From contig MNCI01035053.1 of NCBI GenBank assembly GCA_015680685.1, positions 186,667 to 250,666 of the forward strand: a stretch of DNA of 64,000 nucleotides, in the 5' to 3' direction. The position numbers and the translations under genes were made by a program. Numbering within the stretch: position 1 is the stretch's first letter; the number at the start of each line of letters is the position of its first letter. Shown here piece after piece: positions 10,501-20,639 of this stretch. The notes under the pieces are model-generated. The model had not been told where the DNA came from, ran no database searches, and saw only the letters and a program-made list of their open reading frames with translations. The stretch is from Gnetum montanum (Eukaryota > Streptophyta > Gnetopsida > Gnetales > Gnetaceae).

Positions 10501-10597
10501 AGTGTCCCATGTCCCACACGTAACATGGGACAAGCATGGTCCCATCCACTGCACCACCATGTGACACTTGATCCACATTTTGGACTAACCCTAGTCC

Positions 10598-10605
10598 TAT
10601 AAATA
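10598..10605 (+). promoter_or_regulatory. TATA box, 3' LTR of element A
   Basis: TATAAATACC, identical in core to the 5' LTR box. Confidence 0.7.
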
Positions 10606-10621
10606 CCATTAGAACCTGGCG

Positions 10622-10975
10622 GTTACATTCCTAGACTATTGGCATTCCCCAAGGGTTGGCATTCCTTAATTGTTGGAATCTCCTAGTGGTTACATTCTTG
10701 GACCATTGGCATTCCCCAAGGGTTGGCATTCCTTAATTGTTGGAATCTCCCAGTGGTTACATTCCTTGACCATTGGCATTCCCTAAGGGTTGGCATTCCC
10801 CAAGGGTTGGCATTCCTTAAATGCTGGCATCTCCCAACGGTTACATTCCTTGACCATTGGCATTCCCCAAGGGTTCGCATTCCTTAAATGTTGGCATCTC
10901 CCAGCAATTACATTCTAGGACCGTTGGCATTTCGAAGTGGTTGGCATTTAGAAGTGGTTGGCATTCCCTAGATGT
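10622..10975 (+). repeat. 67-bp minisatellite in the 3' LTR of element A
   Basis: The TTACATTC landmarks are spaced 67, 67, 84 and 67 bp. The 84-bp unit contains a 17-bp internal duplication of the GGCATTCCCYAAGGGTT segment. There is one unit more than in the 5' LTR, so copy number changed after insertion or during reverse transcription. Confidence 0.85.
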
Positions 10976-11641
10976 GAGCCTTTTTAAGCACTTGGCATTT
11001 GGCATTTTTGGATCTTTGCACTAATCTCCATGGGCGAATGAGACCCAGAGCACAACACACCAGCAAAGAGGCAGAGTTGCACATCACGGCCCACTACAGC
11101 CCCATTGTAGCCCTACAGAACATTGCATGGTACATCATGGTGGCCAACCTAGTAGGCATGGTTCATCATGACGAGTGCCAGACTTCACGACCCAATGCCA
11201 TCGAGGCTGTGATTGTGCTCCCACTGTGCCTATGGTACACTATGTATATCTTTGTGAATTAACCATGCTCCCTCTTTTTGGGCGGTGCATTGTTGTTCTT
11301 AAATTCTATTACATTTCTCAATAATTTCTCTCTGGCATTTAGTTTAATGCTTGTACTTTCTTACCGTTTCATACATATTTGCACGTTCGCATCATTGTTC
11401 TCAAGCCGGGACATCCTACTACGCTCTAGCCAAGCTAGACCCGATGCTCATGCATAACGTAGTATAAACTCTTTTCACACATGATCATTTTAACATCACG
11501 TAAGTCCTTGTTTGATCAAAAAGACCATTCAAGGCACCCCATTTCCATTTTCTCCACCACGACCCTCGTACGGATTCAAGGTTAGGTTGTGCGTCTAATA
11601 ACCTCTCAGTGTTCCAGCCACTGATGTTTTCGGTCACTACA

Positions 11642-12260
11642 CCTACCACCCCAAGCCAATGGTCAAGTTGAGGTTACTAATAAGAAAATCACAAGGATTC
11701 TAATAAGAACTATTAGCAAATATAGGAAAGACTAGAGCACAAAACTCAATGATGCCCTTTGGGCCTACTACTCAACATGGAAACTTCCTATAGGCTATTC
11801 TCCTTATGAGCTTGTGTATGGAAAATTACCAATACTTCCTATTCAATCTAAGCTCTGTACACTTTCAGCAGCCTATGACCTCAACCTTAACTTGAGTCTA
11901 CGATAAAAATAAAGATTAATGAATCTCAACTTGCTAGAGAAAAATCAATTTGTGGCCCTATCATCTAACAAGTTGCACAAGGCCTACAACAAAAACTACC
12001 ATGATCTTAAAATCAAGAAAGTCAAACTTTAGCCAGGAGACAAGGTCCTCTATTGGAACCCCACACATGTCCCTCAATGAACCAAGTTCCAAACATTGTG
12101 GGAAGGACCTTATATAATTTATGAAAGTCTTTCTTTGGAGACCATGATGATGTACAAACCTCAGAGTCCAAACAAGAAATAACTAATCAACATACAACAA
12201 GTTACACCTTTCCATGAGCATCAAACAACTAATTCAACACATGCCTCATTGTATTGACAA
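11642..12260 (+). pseudogene. Integrase C-terminal part of element B
   Basis: QANGQVEVTNK, then LNDALWAYYSTWKLPIGYSPYEL, then a VLYWNPTHV segment and EGPYIIYES near the end. These are the end of the Gypsy integrase core, with the third catalytic Glu (in QVEV) present, and the GPY/F-type C-terminal module. Residues before the QANGQ motif are lost at the junction with the element A LTR. A one-base deletion lies in the YHPQANGQ codons, and several stops follow. Confidence 0.75.
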
Positions 12261-12301
12261 CCATGCTTAATATTTTGGATCTCCTTCTTTCAACTCAATC
12301 A

Positions 12302-12310
12302 TGGGGGAGA
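12302..12310 (+). other. First polypurine tract of element B (after pol)
   Basis: TGGGGGAGA followed by TGGCCATCC. The same sequence occurs after integrase in C (17162-17174, minus) and D (36138-36149). A second tract occurs nearer the LTR. Confidence 0.6.
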
Positions 12311-13960
12311 TGGCCATCCATGTTAACTATATGAGTAGCTCCTCAGTTTTTCACCCTTTTTGTTTTACAACGTTTTTTTTTACACATTCTTTAGTTTACA
12401 TCTTCTTGTTTTCATGTTATTAATATTTTCTAATTTTTATTTTACATCATTAGTACGTTTTTCTATTTCTTGAATATTTTATACTTTTTTATCTTTTGTT
12501 TTATTTTGGTACATTTTTCAAACTTCTTGTTAATAAGTGCTAGGGACAGTGATAATTCATTGCTTGATGGTGGTATGTACTATTTTGTTATTTGATTGTT
12601 GGTGTCTCGATTCTAGCTTTGAATTTTGTTACAAATAATGAGGACATGGTTTCTTTTCATGCAATAGGCAGTGAGTCAACAACATCCACCCATCCACAAA
12701 CTCTATGGTTTTCCTTATTCTGAAAATGTGTCATCTCTTTTTCATTAATAAAACTATAATGAATCTATGACTTTGGTAGTTTCTAGATCTGGAAAGGATT
12801 CAAAGGCTTGAATAGGATGTGAATTCAAGGGGATTCAATATTCTTTATGCTTTTCTACTTGCTTGGGTGCATGTGTGTTTTCATGGATTTCTTATCATTC
12901 CATGTTGACCAATAAAGGATATTGAATAAGTCTTTACATGGTGTGGTTCTCATAAAAAAGATAACAATGAAGAAAATTCAAAGCACATCCCTTAGACACA
13001 ATAAAAAAATAAGTCTTTGAATGGTGTGGTTCCCATTTTTAAAAAAAAATGGGAATTCAAAGCACAAGCCTTAGACAAAATAAACAAGTTACAACCACTA
13101 GTTATGGGACTAGAAAGACACATTACCCATGCTTAAAGCTTTCCTCTAACTAAGGCCCTCCCTCACTTACTACTTATCTTTCCTTCTCTAATAAGGAATG
13201 GTGGTTTTTTTGTGAAAGCACTCTTGTGTCTTAGGGGATGGAATAGTCTTAGAATGCGGATGTGAAGTCACTGAATGTGGTTGATTTTGGTCTAGACTAA
13301 GGATGGATCTTATCAAGTCATTTAACCATAAAATTCCCAAGGGACTTCATGTGACCTTAATTAGGAACTCTATTCCACACACTCTCTCTCATCCCTCTAT
13401 TCTTTCCATGTCTTACCTCACTACTAATTTCATGTTCTTGTTGATGTCCTAGTTTGAAGTGTGAAAATTCTTAGGTAGTTTCTTTTGGGTTTTTGTACTT
13501 AACCTTCCATAACTATTAATCATCCATAGGGTCCACAAACTTCTTGGTTTGAAGTTATACAAGGGTAATAAAAGGCTTGTAACTGCTTTGGGAAGGACCC
13601 ACTTGCATATCTTTTAGTTGGATTAGTTAAGTTTTTTATCCTTACATACTCTTACAATCAAATCCTTTTGTTTACCTCATGAATGACATCCAATTGTGTG
13701 CATCTTCACAACATTTTTAGTGAACTTTCTATTTTATTGTTGTGAATTCTTACATCCTCTTCAAATATTTCCTTGCATTTGAACTTTTTCAAGTTTAATG
13801 GACCACTTATTTATGATTTCGTATTTTTTAGTCATCCCACTAACACTACTAATAGAATCAATCCACCCTAATCACAACCTAGCCAAGTGTAACCATTGAC
13901 GAGACAAGGTACTTCAAAGCTACATGTTACACATTGCATACTAATCCACAATTTTGTTGT

Positions 13961-13968
13961 GATTGTAG
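13961..13968 (+). promoter_or_regulatory. Splice-acceptor-like site in element B
   Basis: A T-rich stretch ends GATTGTAG at 13968. It aligns with CTGCAG|ATG in D (38186) and GTGTAG|ATG in C (15698). Here the ATG is lost and only a short remnant of the following ORF remains. Confidence 0.4.
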
Positions 13969-14334
13969 TGGGAAGCATGGATTGGATGTGGAATTGTCCT
14001 TAAAAAGGAAGCAACAATAGTAGCATCATATGATGAGGATTCTTTATGATAATTGAATCTTCTTCCTCACTCTTCAACTACTAGAGGAGTGGATGTTAGT
14101 TTTGTCTAGGATGTTCTCTTCTCTTATCATGAACACCCAATTTTATAAAAGATTTTAATTCATACACTTAGGCACTTAGGAATATGTTTATTCCATTTGA
14201 GTCAATTTGTATATTAGTAAATAATTCCATACCTTCCCAATATTTTGTAAGGAACTTGTTCCTCCTCTTCTTCACTTGAGGATGAGCTTTCATTTAGTTG
14301 TGGAGGTATGATGAATCATGTTTTGACTAGCTCT

Positions 14335-14416
14335 GATATTGAATATCTAATATCAAAGACTCGATATCAAATACCTAATATCGAATCCCAAGATACCATG
14401 TCAAATATTTGATATT
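14335..14416. repeat. Phased GATATT/AATATC array in the element B LTR (14-bp step)
   Basis: GATATT or AATATC cores start at 14335, 14349, 14363 and 14377, a strict 14-bp step. Variants follow near 14392, 14405 and 14411. The array ends about 20 bp before the TATA box. Confidence 0.75.
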
Positions 14417-14434
14417 TCAAGGTATATGTTGACC

Positions 14435-14442
14435 TATAAATA
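14435..14442 (+). promoter_or_regulatory. TATA box of the element B LTR
   Basis: CCTATAAATATAG, directly downstream of the 14-bp-phased array. Confidence 0.65.
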
Positions 14443-15208
14443 TAGTGCTTAGGCTCATGATTTTCATATCATTTTTTTTGATAGCATAGTTGATGAGCAG
14501 CGAGGTATCCCTATGCTCAACCATATGAATACAAGTGTCCATGCATGATTCAGTCAAATTCCAATGACTAAGTTCTTATGCGCCTTTGTGGAACAAGGAT
14601 GGGTTGATCAATTGTTGTCTTCCCAAGCTTACTTGTATTGCACGATTGTATGGTTAAGTAAACTTGAGGTACATGATTTTTATAGTTTTTATGTTTTTAT
14701 GTCCTCATGCTACAAAGGGAGGAGAGAGATAACTAAGTAACTAATTTTGATTTAACTACTCAACTATTCTTTAACTAGCCCTAACACCAACATCCATTCT
14801 CACTTGTCATACACATCTTGAACTAGTGCAACACTACTGGGATTACCAAACGCTAATCGTTACTGTGTTACCAAGTGTTACACGCATGCTTGAAGTGATC
14901 GTACTGAGTGTGCTTACTTAGGAGAGTTGTAGGGTAAGAGAGAGAATATTAATTAACTAAGGAAAGCATTAAGTAACAATAATTAACATTAATTAATCTA
15001 TTCTAAACATTGCAAGGTTTATTACAAAGTTCGTCTTTATTGTCGTGCATAAGGTGTGCTCAGGTACACAATGCTCGAAGAAAGATTCATTCACTTTATG
15101 ACTCCTACTGTGAGTGCTTAGAAATAATTCTATCTTTGGAAAGGGAAAAAGGCAAGAGTTTGGCTAAGGGACTAAGACTAACTATGCAAACCAAGTGTGC
15201 CTGCCTCT

Positions 15209-15216
15209 TATTTATA
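15209..15216 (-). promoter_or_regulatory. TATA box of the element C LTR
   Basis: The minus strand reads GCCTATAAATAAG. It lies 19 bp downstream, on that strand, of the last word of the phased array. Confidence 0.65.
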
Positions 15217-15234
15217 GGCAATAAGGTAGGCTAC

Positions 15235-15302
15235 GATACCGCGTACGCGACATCGCGTGGAAGGCTCTGATATTGCATACACGATATCGCAGATGCAATA
15301 TC
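15235..15302. repeat. Phased GATATCGC array in the element C LTR (14/20-bp steps)
   Basis: Cores start at 15235 (GATACC), 15249 (GACATC), 15269 (GATATT), 15283 (GATATC) and 15297 (AATATC), steps of 14, 20, 14 and 14 bp. GATATTGCAT (15269-15278) and ATGCAATATC (15293-15302) form a perfect 10-bp inverted repeat. The array is CpG-dense relative to the rest of the element. Confidence 0.85.
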
Positions 15303-15313
15303 ACGACTCATCA

Positions 15314-17174
15314 TACCCCCACAACTGAATGAAAACTCATCCTTGAGTTTCTTACAAAATATTGGAAAGGTATGGGATTATTGACTAAATGAGAACTAAC
15401 AACGATAGGAACTAACAAACTCAAAGTGCCTAATGAACAGATTGGTAAACATATTACAACATTGGTGTTCATGCCCTTTGTGATGAACACTGTACATAAA
15501 TGATATCCAAACCCTCATTTGACAACTTGAAGAGAGAGCAAAGAAAATGAAGCAAATTTCTATCAATGTCATTATTGTGTCTTCTATTGTTTTATCAATA
15601 GCCACATGACCAAAGTTGTTCCTGGCGTAAACACTCTAGCTCCAGTCCATCCCGAGTGCTTCCTCCTATCCCAATCCATAGTTCGTGTAATTGCCATCTA
15701 CACACACAACACAGTCATGAATGAGCAAGGATAAGTAAACCATAATGTAGTTGATACCTTGCCTCGATATAAAGTGCATTGGCTAGGTTGTGGTTATGGC
15801 AGAAACTAGGTTAGAGGTTTATCGCAAATAACTACCCAAGGTGTAGGGGTTATACAAGTAGTAGAATGGAAAAATTGTGATAGGGCCCCCATGACTAAGA
15901 GCGAACCTCGAGTAGCAATAGAGTGGAAAAGTATAGGGACCAAGAAAAATGGAAAAAATAACAATGACAATGCCAATAAAATGGATGTCATGGAGAAGAA
16001 TTTAACAATTGCACCAAAAAGGAATGTCAGTTGTTCCTCCCCAAAGTAGGCTCATGCCCTTTATACCCAAACAATCCCACAAACCAAAGAGCCCGTAGGC
16101 TCTAGGAATGACATATGGAAGTAATGGTTAAATACTAACCCATAAGAATTTACCAAAGAATAACAATGCATCAGCCAAAATATAGACTAATCATAAAATT
16201 GACAATGAGGTGGAAAATGGGAAGAGAGATGGAGAGTAGAAAATGGAATGGAATCCCAAGAGAAAGGTTGTGTACTGTCCCTTGTTTATTTGATGGTTAA
16301 GGTGACTAAGTAGAACTCATTCCAAATCTGGACTCAAACCAACCACATTCAGTGACCTCACATCAATACACTTGGCCAATCCATCCCCTTGAAGTAACAA
16401 GAATACTTCTCCAAAGAGTCGCCACCATTCTAAAGAGAGCGAGATGGAGAAGTAGGAAGCGAGAAAGGGCCTTAGTTAGAGGGAACCTTCAAGTATGGAA
16501 CATGTCTTTCTAGTGCTAGAACTAGTGATGGTAGTCTAGATTTCTTTATTATGTCTAAGGGGTATGCTTTGAATTCTCACTTTTTCACTTTTTTTCACAT
16601 GAGCACCACACCATGCAAAGACTTATTTTTATTCACTCAACTTTCTAATATTTGATCAATGGCAAAATGGTGGAAAACCCATGAAAAGCATCCAAGCACC
16701 CAATAGAATAGCTAGCACACATGCATCAAATTCCCTTAAAGTCATACCATTTTCATCCATTGAGTCCTTTCTTGGTTTGAAGAATACCAAGCCATCAATT
16801 CATTAATAAGTTTATTTAGAAAAAGGGATAGTACAGTTCCAAAACCAAGGGAAATCATAGAGTTGAATGGAGGAATGAATGATGTGGACTCATTGCCTGT
16901 TTTATCAGAAGAACCATATCTTGATATCAACATTGAAAATCAAAGGTAAAAAATAAACATTAGCAATCAACATTATTATGATACAATCCACCATCATGAG
17001 CACTTATTGTAAGATGAATAAAAGTAAATTAAGAAAGAGATATTAAAATTGTGAACGATGTTGTAAAAAAAATAAGTAAATTTGAAAAATGTGCAAAACA
17101 AAAATGTGTAAAAAAAATACAAAAATAACTAAGGGCTTAGGATGGTTAGCATTGGTGGCCATCTCCCCCACAAC
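15314..17174 (-). other. Post-pol region of element C with two polypurine tracts
   Basis: About 1.85 kb on the minus strand between the first tract (17162-17174, GTTGTGGGGGAGA) and the second (15314-15324, TTGTGGGGGTA). An acceptor-like GTGTAG touching an ATG lies at 15695-15699. Only a short reading frame follows it. In element D the same interval carries an ORF of about 580 codons, so the ORF has probably been deleted here. Confidence 0.6.
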
Positions 17175-17189
17175 TGAGTTGAAAGGAAG

Positions 17190-17960
17190 AGATCCAAAAT
17201 AATGAGCAAGGTTATCCACCAACAGAGGTAGTATTGGTACTGGCTATTCTAAGCTCATTGAAAGATTTGGTTTGTTGGATGTTGACCAACAATTTCTTAT
17301 CCAAGCTCTCAGGTTTGTAAATCATCATGGCCCCTGAAGGAAAAGTTGCATAAATAATATAAGGTCCTTCCCATAGCATTTGAAATTCAGTGCATTATGG
17401 CACGTGTGTGGGATTCCATTATAGAACTTTATCTCTTGGTTGATATTTAACTTTCCTAATTTTCAAGTCATGACATCATTTATTGAAGGCCTTGTGCAAT
17501 TCATTAGATGATGAGGTGGCTAATTTATTTTCATCTAGCAAGTTAAGGATCATTAACCATTCTTTTTGTGATAGATTAAGGTCAAGGTTGAGATCACAAT
17601 CCATAGATAGTGTATAGAGTTCAGCCTAAATAGGAAGCGTTGGTAATTTACTGTACACTAACTCATAGGCAGAATAGCCTATAAGGAGTTTCCATGTGGA
17701 ACGGTATGCCCAAAGAGCATCGTTCAATTTAGTGCTCCAATCTCACCTATACTTGCTAATACTTCTTGTTAATATCTTTGTAGGATTTTAAGGGTTGTTC
17801 GTCTCCTAGCATAATGACCCCCACAAGAACCCTCATGAGCATCTTGGAGAACTCGTAATTGATTTATATCAGGATCGCAAAATCGAACCAATCCATTGGG
17901 GCATACTTTATAAAGTTGCCCATTGATCTCTATAAAATACTTGGCTCAGTGAAGGAACTG
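17190..17960 (-). pseudogene. Integrase of element C with its catalytic core deleted
   Basis: On the minus strand, an integrase zinc-binding region (LRVLQDAHEGSCGGHYARRR, about 17800-17880) is followed at once by LNDALWAYRSTWKLL from the far end of the core (about 17700). Compared with element D, about 470 bp carrying the first two catalytic Asp residues are missing, with the join near 17775-17782. The C-terminal module follows. The enzyme could not have catalysed strand transfer after this deletion. Confidence 0.7.
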
Positions 17961-18129
17961 TTGTTTCTTTTTAGTGTCTAACTCTTGTGGTGTTTGTTGT
18001 GTAAGGAGATAGGTGAGAATACTACTATACCAGTTTGTTTCCATGGTCTATTGGTTAGTTACTACACCTGCAAAGAGGAGTTCATTAGGGAAATGATCTT
18101 TGTTGTCCCATCGCAACTGAGATAAAAGA

Positions 18130-18450
18130 TCAGTAACTACGTTCTCGGTGTCTTTTCAATCAATCATTGTAAGATTGAACTCTTGTAAGATTATGAGCCA
18201 TCGTATGATGCAAGGGCTCACCATTGGTTTATTCATCAAGAACCTTATTGCACTATGATCCATGTGCACAAATACCTTATAGCCCAAGAAATAGTGCCTA
18301 AATTTTTCTAGTACAAACACTACAGCCATTAATTCTTTCTCTATTGTAGTGTAGTTGAGTTGTGCACTAGCAATACTCCTACTTGCACTGTGCATGTAAT
18401 AAGGACATTTTTTGTCATCTAACTATGTAATTACAGCTCCTAAAGCATAG
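18130..18450 (-). pseudogene. RNase H domain of element C
   Basis: The open segment 18156-18395 reads SASRSIASAQLNYTTIEKEL, then AVVFVLEKFRHYFLGYKVFVHMDHSAIRFL, which is the RNase H (RT connection) signature of Gypsy elements with TIEKELxAVVxxxEKFRxY. Catalytic Glu and Asp positions look kept in this part. The preceding residues are interrupted by stops. Confidence 0.75.
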
Positions 18451-18599
18451 TTGAATGTATTAGTCATTATGTGAAATGATCTGGACCAGTCAGGAGATTG
18501 TAGAATGGGTGTTTCTATGAGCTTCTGTTTTAAAGTTTGGAGGGCTAGTTCGCATTCCCTAGTCTATTCGAAAGGTATGTCATTTTTCATTAGTTTAAC

Positions 18600-19346
18600 C
18601 AATGGTTTTGCAACCTTAGAAAAGTTCTCAATAAAGCATCTACAGTAGCCAGTGTGTCGAAGCAATAACCGAATGTCTTTTACAATTTCAAGTTGCTAGG
18701 TAATTCCTTAGATAATTTTGATCCTTTCAGGGTCTACCTATATCTCTGTTTGTGAGATATTATTCCCTTATGCTATTCCTTCTTGGACCATTAAATGGCT
18801 TTTTTGCCAGTTGAGCCTTAAATTGGTTTCTACACATCACTTTAGTACTTTGTCTTACTGATTCAAGGCTTGATCAAAGTTCGCTCCGTAAGTGGAAAAG
18901 TCATCCATGAAGACTTCCACACCATTTCGAATCTAATCCTGGAATATGCTTAGAACTAATTGTTGAAATGTTGTAGGGGCATTGCATAAGCCAAATGGCA
19001 TTTTTTTGTATGCAAATGTTTCCCAAGGACTGGTGAACATAGTCTTGTCTTGGTCTTCTAAGGCTATTTGTATTTGGTTGTACCCACTATACCCATTTAG
19101 AAAACTATAGTAGCGATGTTGTGCAATGGTTTCTAAGACTTGGTCGACGAATGGAAATGGAAAGTGATCCTTGAATTTTGCCATATTTAGTAACCTAAAA
19201 TCTATACACACCCTCCATTTATCTTCCTTTCTAGGCACAATAACTAAGGGACTAACCCATTCACTCTCAACAATGAGGTATATGAACCCAACTTTTAGAA
19301 GCTGTTTAATTTCTTCCTTAACCACTTGCTTAAGCTTTGGGTTCAA
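18600..19346 (-). pseudogene. Reverse transcriptase of element C
   Basis: The 137-codon open frame at 18933-19346 covers fingers and palm: SEWVSPLVIVPRKEDKWRVC, IDFRLLNMAKFKDHFPFPFV and MPFGLCNAPTTFQQLVLSIF. Just beyond its stop the minus strand continues VEVFMDDFSTYG, the YxDD box as FMDD, at about 18900-18920. The thumb region follows with several stops. It is similar to the Tat/Athila RT of plant Gypsy elements. Inactive because of stops, but this is the best-preserved RT in the window. Confidence 0.85.
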
Positions 19347-19879
19347 TCACCTTTTCAGTTTTCATCAAGGCTTCATGGAGGAATCAGTGTAAATTCTGTG
19401 CTGGCATATCCTAGGATCTATTCTGGTTAATTTAGGAAATGACCATGCAAAGGCTTTCAACCATTTTTTATTACCTTTAGCAGTCTCTATTTTTGTTGCA
19501 GAGCAAGTTTAGCATTAATAATTATTGATTTTCCATTCTTGAGAAACGTGTATTCCAATTCAGTGCACAATGGTTTTAACTCAAGGGGCTCCTGCTTAAA
19601 CTTATTAGGGATTTCCAACTTTTCCTAGTTTATATTTTCAATGTCAAGACTTGGAAGTTGGCGATGGACTTGCTCTAATGTGTCTATGCTATCAATGTAA
19701 GTGCAAGTCAAACCCTCAGTTCATTCCATGCATATAGTTGAACTGCTCTCTTGATCAGCTTTTAGCCACTAGGTGCCTTCTTGTCTTGTGGCTGCTACAT
19801 ATAGGCATCTTTGTATATTAGTCACTTGTGCACACTGATTGCATGTAGGCAATGTTAAACGTTGCACAAACCATGACTT

Positions 19880-20599
19880 CTACACGCAATTACACCCTGA
19901 GTCATTGTATGTGATGCATGGAACTTTCTTCTTCTCGATCTTCCCAAACATATTTTCCTTCAATATTTCCAAGGAAAGAGCACAGATTCCTAGGCATGCA
20001 TTAATTGTGCTCATCCATGCTCTTCCCATTATGATTGGAAAGTCCCCCTTATTGTTCACTTGAATCACTAGGAAGTTAGCTGGATAAAACCACCCACAAA
20101 CAGTGGTAACAATGTCCTCCACTAGCCCTAATGGAATAGTGATGGACTGGTCATCCAACTCTAAATGAATGTTACTCTTTTTTAGTGGAGGTAGGTTCCA
20201 AGCTTTGCACATTTCTTGAGAGATTAGGTTGACACTAGAACCTGAATCTAAAAGAGCCTTACACAGTTCATTCCCAGTGATTTGTAAATATATAAGAGGA
20301 CTTCCAGGATCAAAAAATTTCCTAGGAAGATGGTCAACCTTAATCCAATTGGTGACGACATGAGTTAACATGACTGTATGCGGTGGGCGTGATGTTTGAC
20401 CTGAAGGGAGCTCTGAAGTTTTGATTGGTAATGAGGTGGCTAAAGGATTAGTCACTTGTAGTTGCAAGGGCTTAGTTGGACTGTTGGTTCTAAAGAAAGA
20501 TCTTTTCTTCATGCAATTGGTAGAACCAATAGTAGATTGAGAGTTAATAGCCCTTGTAGCGTTACATTGTTGTGGCTGGGCAGGGAGTTCACCCTGCAT
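19880..20599 (-). pseudogene. Retropepsin domain of element C
   Basis: A 239-codon open frame on the minus strand, the longest in element C. After a Gln/Pro-rich linker it reads ELCKALLDSGSSVNLISQEM, with the intact catalytic DSG, and later DFPIIMGRAWMSTI, the second conserved protease motif (ILGRPW type). It would have processed the Gag-Pol polyprotein. Among the Gypsy copies here it is the only protease that keeps its catalytic Asp. Confidence 0.8.
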
Positions 20600-20639
20600 G
20601 GATGGAGCAGGTGGTAATGGAGATATGGGTGGAAGAGGT

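Larger units (their letters stand above)
3181..11641 (+). mobile_element. Element A: Gag-protease Gypsy (Tat/Ogre-like) retrotransposon without polymerase
   Basis: Two related LTR regions (about 3181-4353 and 10321-11641) share the word array, TATAAATACC, a 67-bp minisatellite and a common end, GGTCACTACA. Between them are a PBS-like site, a long decayed Gag, a retropepsin domain, an untranslated region with a 30-bp minisatellite, and nothing resembling RT, RNase H or integrase. This is the layout of a non-autonomous TR-GAG or LARD-type element that would depend on a partner's polymerase. Gag and protease resemble the Tat/Ogre branch of Ty3/Gypsy. Many in-frame stops (TAG, TGA, TAA) show that it is old. 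The right end abuts integrase sequence of element B. Confidence 0.8.
10321..11641 (+). repeat. 3' LTR of element A
   Basis: It repeats the order of the 5' LTR: array 10321-10500, TATA 10598-10605, 67-bp minisatellite 10622-10975, and R/U5 ending GGTCACTACA at 11641. It carries one minisatellite unit more than the 5' LTR. The sequence immediately to the right is integrase coding sequence of element B. The left edge may begin some tens of bases before 10321. Confidence 0.75.
11642..14490 (+). mobile_element. Element B: 3' end of a Gypsy retrotransposon (family of C and D)
   Basis: It starts inside integrase at the NGQVEVTNK region, continues through the integrase C-terminus, a first polypurine tract at 12302-12310, an untranslated stretch with a splice-acceptor-like site at 13968, a second polypurine tract at 14298-14308 and the first 182 bp of a 3' LTR. 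It is cut on the left by the LTR of element A and on the right by element C. Sequence matches to D (35500-37560 and 40590-40748) and C are easy to see by eye. Confidence 0.8.
14298..14490 (+). repeat. Second polypurine tract and truncated 3' LTR of element B
   Basis: TTGTGGAGGTA (14298-14308) precedes TGATGAAT, the LTR start at 14309. The 182 bp that remain include the GATATC-type word array (14335-14416) and the TATA box at 14435-14442. At 14491 a TGATGAG terminus begins, which is the minus-strand LTR of element C. Element C therefore appears to be inserted in this LTR. Confidence 0.7.
14491..15313 (-). repeat. 3' LTR of element C
   Basis: Bounded by TGATGAG at 14491-14497 and CTCATCA at 15307-15313, a perfect 7-bp terminal inverted repeat. 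A polypurine tract (TTGTGGGGGTA on the minus strand) abuts it at 15314-15324. It contains a TATA box, a phased GATATC array and an R/U5 segment shared with the LTR at 40749-41706 and partly with 63740-63900. Confidence 0.85.

Noticed and set aside
12311-17161. An initial reading of a 2.7-kb LTR running from 14491 to 17161
   Set aside because: The TGATGAG/CTCATCA termini, the second polypurine tract at 15314 and the insertion edges of E show that the LTR is 823 bp and the rest is internal sequence.
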